Positions 59,511 to 64,000 of a DNA stretch of 64,000 bases are shown in pieces. The stretch covers positions 3,782,001 through 3,846,000 of the forward strand of contig OY770021.1 in assembly GCA_963669315.1 (NCBI GenBank). Reading direction: 5' to 3'. The stretch is from SZUA-547 sp963669315 (GTDB lineage Bacteria; Pseudomonadota; Alphaproteobacteria; Rhodobacterales; Rhodobacteraceae). The position numbers and the translations under genes are program-made. How positions within the stretch are numbered: the stretch's first letter is position 1; each line of letters starts with the position of its first letter. Under the pieces are notes generated by a model. It had not been told where the DNA came from, ran no database searches, and saw only the letters and a list, made by a program, of their open reading frames with translations.

Positions 59511-60466
59511 ACTCGACTGACGGAAACCAAAGGCGCGTCGGCGTCGAGATCGAATTTGCCGGGATGACGGCGACCGAAGCCGCCGAGACCATTGTTTCCG
59601 TCGAAGAGGTGGGCGGCGATGTCGTTGCCTCAACGCCTTATGCGACCAAGATCAAAGGCGGCGCGCTGGATGGCGCGAATATTGAGCTCGATTACCGCTA
59701 CGCCAACACCCCGCCGGAGGGAGAAGAGAACATCGTCGATGAGATGATCGAGGCGTTCAAGACGCGCGACATCACCGCCGAGGCGGCGTCCTATCTTTGG
59801 CCGGTGGAATTGTCCGCACCGCCGATTCCCGAAGCCAAACTGCATATCATTGAATCCGCGATTGACGCTTTGCGGCGGGCCGGGGCGATGGGCACGCGCG
59901 AATCGCCCTTTTACGCCTATGGGCTGCACCTGAACTGTGAACTCGATCCGCCCGACCCCGACCGCGCGGTGCGCGTTGGAACAGCATTCGCCTTCGCAGA
60001 AGAATGGTTGCGATGGCGAGTCGGACCCGACCTGAGCCGCCGCGCCACGCCCTATGTCGATCCGTATCCGCCGATGTTCACATTCGCGCTGAACAATCGA
60101 CTGACCACCCGCAAGCTGGACCTGCGCGGGTTTATCGAGCTTTACGGTCTCTGGTGTCCGACTCGGAACCATGCGCTCGACATGTGGCCGCTACTGGGGT
60201 GGCTGGATCCCGACACGGCGAACAGCGCGTCTTTCAAGAAGATAAAGCGTCCAAGGCCCGCGTTTCACTACCGGCTGCCCGATTGCGACCTGTCGGACCC
60301 GGAATGGACACCGCGAACCGATCTGACGCTTTGGCGGCGAATCGAGCAGATCGCGGACGACCCAACGCTGTTCGAGGCGGCGCGCGAAGCGTGGACAAAG
60401 CGCATGTTCATGCAAATTTCCGTGTTTCAGTACAGGCGTCGTTTCGAAGAAATGACAGAAGCTTAG
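59507..60466 (+). CDS. amidoligase family protein
   Basis: A 319-residue enzyme of the amidoligase family, ATP-grasp-like peptide-bond-forming enzymes. The diagnostic VGVEIEFAGM lies near the N-terminus (about residues 11-20). Next are a conserved ELDYRYANT strand, the GLHLNCELD block (about 143-151), and a basic region with RKLDLRGFIELYGL and WPLLGWLD. Family members often sit with a class I glutamine amidotransferase-like partner and make gamma-glutamyl or other amide-linked products. Here it is instead coupled to the dehydrogenase by a 4-nt overlap (TTGA), and no partner is in the window. Start is TTG. Substrates unknown. Confidence 0.82.
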   Translation: MNSTDGNQRRVGVEIEFAGMTATEAAETIVSVEEVGGDVVASTPYATKIKGGALDGANIELDYRYANTPPEGEENIVDEMIEAFKTRDITAEAASYLWPVELSAPPIPEAKLHIIESAIDALRRAGAMGTRESPFYAYGLHLNCELDPPDPDRAVRVGTAFAFAEEWLRWRVGPDLSRRATPYVDPYPPMFTFALNNRLTTRKLDLRGFIELYGLWCPTRNHALDMWPLLGWLDPDTANSASFKKIKRPRPAFHYRLPDCDLSDPEWTPRTDLTLWRRIEQIADDPTLFEAAREAWTKRMFMQISVFQYRRRFEEMTEA

Positions 60467-60551
60467 GCGTCGAGTTCCCGGCGAGGCCAAGCAGCGCTTT
60501 CGGTCGTCGCGGAGACCGGCTAATCAATGCGGAGACAGCAGGAGACCCGCC

Positions 60552-61253
60552 ATGCCCGCAGACGCCCCGTTTGACCGTTCGATCAAGATCGCACCTTCAA
60601 TCCTATCGGCCGATTTCGCCCGGTTGGGAGAGGAAGTGCGAAGTGTCGAGGAGGCGGGCGCGGATTGGATTCATGTCGACGTCATGGACGGGCATTTCGT
60701 ACCCAACATCACCATTGGTCCGCTGGTCGCGAATGCGATCCGGCCACATGTGAAAACAGTGATGGATTGCCACCTGATGATCGCCCCGGCCGATCCGTAT
60801 CTGGAGGCGTTCGCCGAGGTCGGCGCAGATTTCATCACCATTCATGCGGAGGCGGGGCCGCATCTGGACCGCTCGCTTCAGGCGATCCGAGCGCTTGGCT
60901 GCAAGGCCGGAGTCTCGCTGAACCCCTCGACCCATGAATCGGTCATCGAGCATGTGCTGGACAAGCTGGACCTCGTGCTGGTGATGACCGTCAATCCGGG
61001 TTTTGGCGGGCAGAGCTTCCTGACCACCCAGGTGGAAAAAATCCGACGCATCCGCGCGATGATCGGCGACCGCCCAATCCATCTGCAAGTCGATGGCGGC
61101 GTCTCTCCCGCGACGGCAGGGGCCTGCGCGGGGGCTGGCGCGGATTCGCTGGTTGCAGGATCGGCAGTGTTCAAAGGCGGCGCAGAATCCTACGCCGCCA
61201 ACATCGCCGCGATCCGCGCCGCGGCGAATGACCCGATGAAGCTTAGCGCTTGA
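60552..61253 (+). CDS. rpe: ribulose-phosphate 3-epimerase
   Basis: Interconverts ribulose 5-phosphate and xylulose 5-phosphate in the pentose phosphate pathway. The 233-residue TIM barrel has the motif SILSADFARLG (about residues 15-25), the catalytic/metal HVDVMDGHFVPNITIGP, the EMH-equivalent FITIHAEAGPH and the VNPGFGGQSF / LQVDGGVSPATA blocks. A ribosome binding site GGAG lies eight bases before the ATG. Its 3' end overlaps the convergent SYLF gene by 11 nt. Secure assignment. Confidence 0.96.
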   Translation: MPADAPFDRSIKIAPSILSADFARLGEEVRSVEEAGADWIHVDVMDGHFVPNITIGPLVANAIRPHVKTVMDCHLMIAPADPYLEAFAEVGADFITIHAEAGPHLDRSLQAIRALGCKAGVSLNPSTHESVIEHVLDKLDLVLVMTVNPGFGGQSFLTTQVEKIRRIRAMIGDRPIHLQVDGGVSPATAGACAGAGADSLVAGSAVFKGGAESYAANIAAIRAAANDPMKLSA

Positions 61254-61800
61254 TCCGCGTGTATTTGGCGCCCTCTACACTGGCGCCGGCCAGAACGCCG
61301 GACTGACCGAACACAACCGCGACGATCGGCGTCTGGTGGCTGGTTGAGTCGATGCCGACATTGGCGCCCATATCAAGAACCGTCACCTCAGCGTCCACGC
61401 CCGCTTCCCAGCCGTCCGCGGCCTGAAATTTCTGCAACGCCGAATCGGTCAGGAAGAACACCGCGTGTTTGGTGGTCTGCAGACCGGCCTGAAAACCGAC
61501 CGACGCGGCGGCGACCGAATAATAGTTCGCGGTGTGTCCGTTGATTGTCAGTGCGCCTTCGCCATAAGACCCGCCGACGACAAACCCCGCCTTGGTGACG
61601 TCGGGCATGATCAGCACGCCCTTGGCTTTTCCCGCCAGTTCACGCGAACCGGGCACGCTGTCGTAAAGCTCGCTGAATGCGAGCCGGACCTTGGCCTCGA
61701 TGACTTCGCGATCCGCCGCCACGGAGGGCGTGGAAGCAAAGGAAAGAGCGGTGAACGCTCCGATCAGAGTCGTCGTAAGAATTTTTCGCCTGCTCAACAT
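61243..61800 (-). CDS. SYLF-domain lipid-binding exported protein
   Basis: A 185-residue exported protein of the SYLF/Ysc84 lipid-binding family. The first ~27 residues form a signal peptide (LTTTLIGAFTALSFASTPSVAA). The domain core is LAGKAKGVLIMPDVTKAGFVVGGSYGEGAL (about 50-79), ASVGFQAGLQ and the closing SGVLAGASVEGAKYTRI. ATG at 61800 has AGGAG seven bases upstream, so I reject the longer frame starting at 62004. It is divergent from the DUF2237 gene (131 nt). In bacteria the role of these proteins is not settled, though phosphoinositide binding is known for eukaryotic ones. Confidence 0.87.
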   Translation of the reverse strand: MLSRRKILTTTLIGAFTALSFASTPSVAADREVIEAKVRLAFSELYDSVPGSRELAGKAKGVLIMPDVTKAGFVVGGSYGEGALTINGHTANYYSVAAASVGFQAGLQTTKHAVFFLTDSALQKFQAADGWEAGVDAEVTVLDMGANVGIDSTSHQTPIVAVVFGQSGVLAGASVEGAKYTRIKR

Positions 61801-61931
61801 TGTACTACTCCTAAGCCATGATCGACTGCCGACACGTGATTCGCATCTTCGCGGCGACGCCAATTTCTTCGATGTGCATATAGGGTATGATAACGGCGGG
61901 GATAGGGCGAGTCCTGCTGAAAGGGATGGAA

Positions 61932-62318
61932 ATGCGTGAAGTTGAAATCGCCCAGTCCGAGAACGTGTTCGGCGAGCCGCTCGAACCGTGTTCGCTTTCT
62001 CCAATGACCGGGTTTTTCCGTAATGGCTGCTGCGACACGTCCGCAGCCGACGCTGGCTCTCACACGGTCTGCGTCGAAGTCACCGAGAAGTTCCTCGCCT
62101 TCTCAAAGGCGCGCGGAAACGATCTTTCGACGCCGCGGCCCGAATTCGGGTTTCCCGGGCTAAAGGACGGCGACCGCTGGTGCCTGTGCGCTGCCCGCTG
62201 GCTGGAGGCCTATGCTTTCAACGCCGCCCCTCGCGTGCGGTTGGCGTCCACGCACAAGCAGGCGCTGGAAATCTGCGCTTTCGAAACGCTGAAAGAGTAC
62301 GCGATCGATTTGAGTTAG
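61932..62318 (+). CDS. DUF2237 family protein
   Basis: A 128-residue protein of the DUF2237 family, small conserved cytoplasmic proteins of unknown function. The family pattern is clear: NVFGEPLEPCSLSPMTGFFRNGCC (about 11-34), AGSHTVCVEVTEKFLAFSKARGNDLSTP and FPGLKDGDRWCLCAARWLEAY. Six cysteines, four of them in CC and CLC-type clusters, suggest metal binding or thiol chemistry but do not prove it. I used ATG at 61932 with AAGGG six bases upstream; an earlier ATG at 61926 is possible. It overlaps the convergent sugar dehydrogenase gene by 4 nt. Confidence 0.86.
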   Translation: MREVEIAQSENVFGEPLEPCSLSPMTGFFRNGCCDTSAADAGSHTVCVEVTEKFLAFSKARGNDLSTPRPEFGFPGLKDGDRWCLCAARWLEAYAFNAAPRVRLASTHKQALEICAFETLKEYAIDLS

Positions 62319-63454
62319 CGGTCCGCCGGCGTAATTCGATAGAGCGCACCGTCGCTCTCATCGGTCAGAAACCAGATCGCGCCATCCGGACCTGAGCGCA
62401 CATCCCGAATCCGGCCATATTCACGTTTGAACAGCTGTTCTTCGCCGACGACCGCTCCGTCTTTCAGATCAAGACGTGAGAGAAGCTGGAACTTCAGCGC
62501 GCCGACCAGAAGGTCGCCCCGCCATTCTGGAAAGAGATCACCGTCATAGACCGCCAGACCGGAGGGCGCGATCGACGGATCCCAATAATGGACCGGCTGC
62601 TCCATGCCGTCCTTTTCGGTTCCCTCGCCGATCGGCAGGAAAGTGTAATGCGTGCCGAAGGATATCACCGGCCAGCCATAGTTCTTGCCCGCCTCCGGGC
62701 GATTGATCTCATCGCCACCCCGCGCGCCATGCTCAACGGTCCAGAGTGTTCCATCCGGCGCCAGAGCCGCGCCCTGTGGATTGCGATGGCCGTAGGACCA
62801 GATCTCCGGCTGTGCGCCCGACTGGCCGACAAAGGGATTGTCGTCCGGGACAGTGCCATCCGGACGAATACGGATCACTTTGCCCGTATGCGCCGAAAGA
62901 TCCTGCGCCAGCGGCCGCTCTCCACGTTCGCCCAGCGTCACAAACAACGTCCCATCCGGCGCCTCGACGATTCTGGAGCCGAAATGCCGACCGCCATCGA
63001 CGACCGGCGCCATGCGAAAGATCACCTGCAGATCTTTCAATTCGCCCGCCGCGACATCCAGCCGAGCCCTCGCGATAGCCGTCCGCGCACCGCCCTCCGC
63101 CGGCTCAGCGTAGGAGAGGAAAACTGTCTGGCTGGTCGCGAAGTCTTTCGCGGCAACCACGTCCAGCAGCCCGCCCTGACCCCTGGCGGCCACGACCGGA
63201 ACGCCCTGGATCGGATGCGCCTCGCCGGACTTGTCGATGCGATAAATGAAGCCAGGCCTCTCCGTCACCAGCATCTCGCCCGTCCAACCGTCGGCGCCAT
63301 CGAGAAACGCGACAGCCCAAGGGTGATCGAACGGCCCTGCGATCTTCTGCACCGTTACGGTTCCGGCCGAGCTGTCATAGGTACGGGAGACTGCGGGAAT
63401 GGGGACGAAGGCAAGAAGCCAACATGCCAGAGTTGCGGTGAGAAATGGACACAT
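62315..63454 (-). CDS. PQQ-dependent soluble sugar dehydrogenase-like protein
   Basis: A 379-residue exported six-bladed beta-propeller of the soluble glucose/aldose sugar dehydrogenase (YliI-like) family. An N-terminal signal peptide covers about residues 1-24. Blade motifs include PFDHPWAVAFLDG, RGQGGLLDVVAAKDF, GGRHFGSRIVEAPDGTLFVTLGERGE, SYGHRNPQGAALAPDGTLW and EHGARGGDEINRPEAGKNYGWP, the conserved region around the PQQ site. It would oxidise aldose sugars in the periplasm using PQQ; no pqq genes are in the window, so cofactor supply is not shown. ATG at 63454 has GGGAGG five bases upstream. Its 3' end overlaps the DUF2237 gene. Confidence 0.9.
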   Translation of the reverse strand: MCPFLTATLACWLLAFVPIPAVSRTYDSSAGTVTVQKIAGPFDHPWAVAFLDGADGWTGEMLVTERPGFIYRIDKSGEAHPIQGVPVVAARGQGGLLDVVAAKDFATSQTVFLSYAEPAEGGARTAIARARLDVAAGELKDLQVIFRMAPVVDGGRHFGSRIVEAPDGTLFVTLGERGERPLAQDLSAHTGKVIRIRPDGTVPDDNPFVGQSGAQPEIWSYGHRNPQGAALAPDGTLWTVEHGARGGDEINRPEAGKNYGWPVISFGTHYTFLPIGEGTEKDGMEQPVHYWDPSIAPSGLAVYDGDLFPEWRGDLLVGALKFQLLSRLDLKDGAVVGEEQLFKREYGRIRDVRSGPDGAIWFLTDESDGALYRITPADR

Positions 63455-63501
63455 CAGCGCCTCCCTAACGCGATTCAACCACTCAGGAGACTAAACCAGA
63501 A

Positions 63502-64000
63502 TTAGTCTTCTTTAAGAGCGCGCGCCGCCTTTATCGCATGATAGGTCAGGATTCCGTCGCATCCTGCGCGTTTGAAGGCCAGCAGGCTTTCCCACATCGC
63601 GCCGTCGCCGTCGATCCAGCCATTCTGCGCCGCAGCCTCGATCATCGCGTATTCGCCAGAGACCTGATAGGCGAAAGTCGGCGCGCCGAATTCGTCCTTC
63701 ACCCGGCGGCAGATGTCGAGATAGGGCAGGCCGGGCTTGACCATCACCATGTCGGCGCCCTCGGCAATATCGATGGCGACTTCCTTCAGCGCCTCGTCGG
63801 TGTTCGCCGGGTCCATCTGATAGGTCTTCTTGTCGCCTTTCAATGCGCCGGAGGCCCCGACCGCGTCGCGAAACGGGCCATAGAAGCAAGAGGCGTATTT
63901 CGCCGCGTAGGACATGATCGCGACGTCCTGAAACTCGTTCTGCTCCAACGCCTGTCTGATCGTCCCGACGCGCCCGTCCATCATGTCCGAGGGTCCAAGA
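63502..64000 (-). CDS. hemB: delta-aminolevulinic acid dehydratase, partial (3' part)
   Basis: C-terminal half of HemB, which condenses two 5-aminolevulinates into porphobilinogen for haem and cobalamin synthesis. The gene is cut by the window edge; only about 165 codons are visible. Diagnostic stretches are SDMMDGRVGTIRQAL, YAAKYASCFYGPFRDAVG, the Schiff-base lysine region DMVMVKPGLPYLDICRR and QVSGEYAMIEAAAQNGW. The frame begins before 64000, so the start codon is outside the window. Sugar dehydrogenase gene lies 47 nt downstream on the same strand. Confidence 0.96.
   Translation of the reverse strand, partial: LGPSDMMDGRVGTIRQALEQNEFQDVAIMSYAAKYASCFYGPFRDAVGASGALKGDKKTYQMDPANTDEALKEVAIDIAEGADMVMVKPGLPYLDICRRVKDEFGAPTFAYQVSGEYAMIEAAAQNGWIDGDGAMWESLLAFKRAGCDGILTYHAIKAARALKED

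Noticed and set aside
1..64000. CRISPR arrays, insertion sequences, rRNA or prophage
   Set aside because: No regularly spaced repeats, transposase or integrase motifs, or rRNA sequence were seen on reading.

Overview
The window looks like a stretch of core chromosome from an alphaproteobacterium. The evidence is high G+C with strong C/G-ending codon use, and gene content and order typical of that class. This includes an F1-ATPase zeta-subunit (DUF1476) gene, a stand-alone NDUFA12 homologue next to mlaD, DUF2155, aat, accC and accB, DUF6456 and DUF6477 proteins, a large acidic RNase E, a bactofilin/M23 peptidase pair, and a SUF iron-sulfur operon led by iscR. The mix suggests the Caulobacterales/Hyphomonadaceae/Rhodobacterales part of the class, but the order cannot be fixed from sequence inspection alone. 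I saw no rRNA, tRNA, CRISPR array, insertion sequence or prophage. Genes are tightly packed; several convergent neighbours overlap at their 3' ends.

Layout. 0-12.5 kb, mostly minus strand: nucleotide and amino-acid metabolism (purC, purB, guaA, metA), a Bpt aminoacyl-protein transferase, a PPK2 kinase, and a membrane and a soluble pyrophosphatase (hppA, ppa). 12.5-17 kb: DUF6477/DUF6456 genes, an unusual Ala/Lys/Pro-rich helix-hairpin-helix protein, tpiA, and a detached SUF module (sufT-sufA-tfoX-like). 17-18 kb: one low-G+C polysaccharide pyruvyl transferase gene, the only clear candidate for recent acquisition. 18-27 kb: tgt, NDUFA12, mlaD, methyltransferase, DUF2155, aat, accC, accB, a DsbA-like protein, an M48 protease and an aminotransferase. 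27-31 kb: rne with a long upstream region. 31-46 kb: cell-envelope genes (amidase, PBP1A, bactofilin/M23, an AsmA/YhdP-type giant protein, anmK) with prfB, bcp and tyrS. 46-55 kb: iscR-cysteine desulfurase-sufB-ybjQ-unknown-sufC-sufD-two Yip1-like membrane proteins-sufS, then a CDF metal exporter. 55-64 kb: penicillin acylase family protein, hydroxyisobutyrate-dehydrogenase-like enzyme, amidoligase, rpe, SYLF protein, DUF2237, sugar dehydrogenase and the 3' part of hemB.

Most interesting signals. The iscR promoter carries a perfect match to the core of the enterobacterial type-1 IscR operator, placed over the -35 element, and a degenerate version lies just before the distant sufT-sufA operon. 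This would tie the two halves of the split SUF system into one regulon. Two genes, sufC and the M23 peptidase gene upstream of the bactofilin, have strong intrinsic-terminator-like hairpins whose U-tracts run almost directly into the ribosome binding site. This points to attenuation or another RNA-level switch, unless the hairpins do not terminate. A 17-bp perfect A/T-rich palindrome lies in front of the helix-hairpin-helix protein gene. I found no clear-cut undescribed multi-gene system; the best candidates for new biology are the terminator/RBS arrangements, the extra genes inside the suf operon and the partnerless amidoligase.
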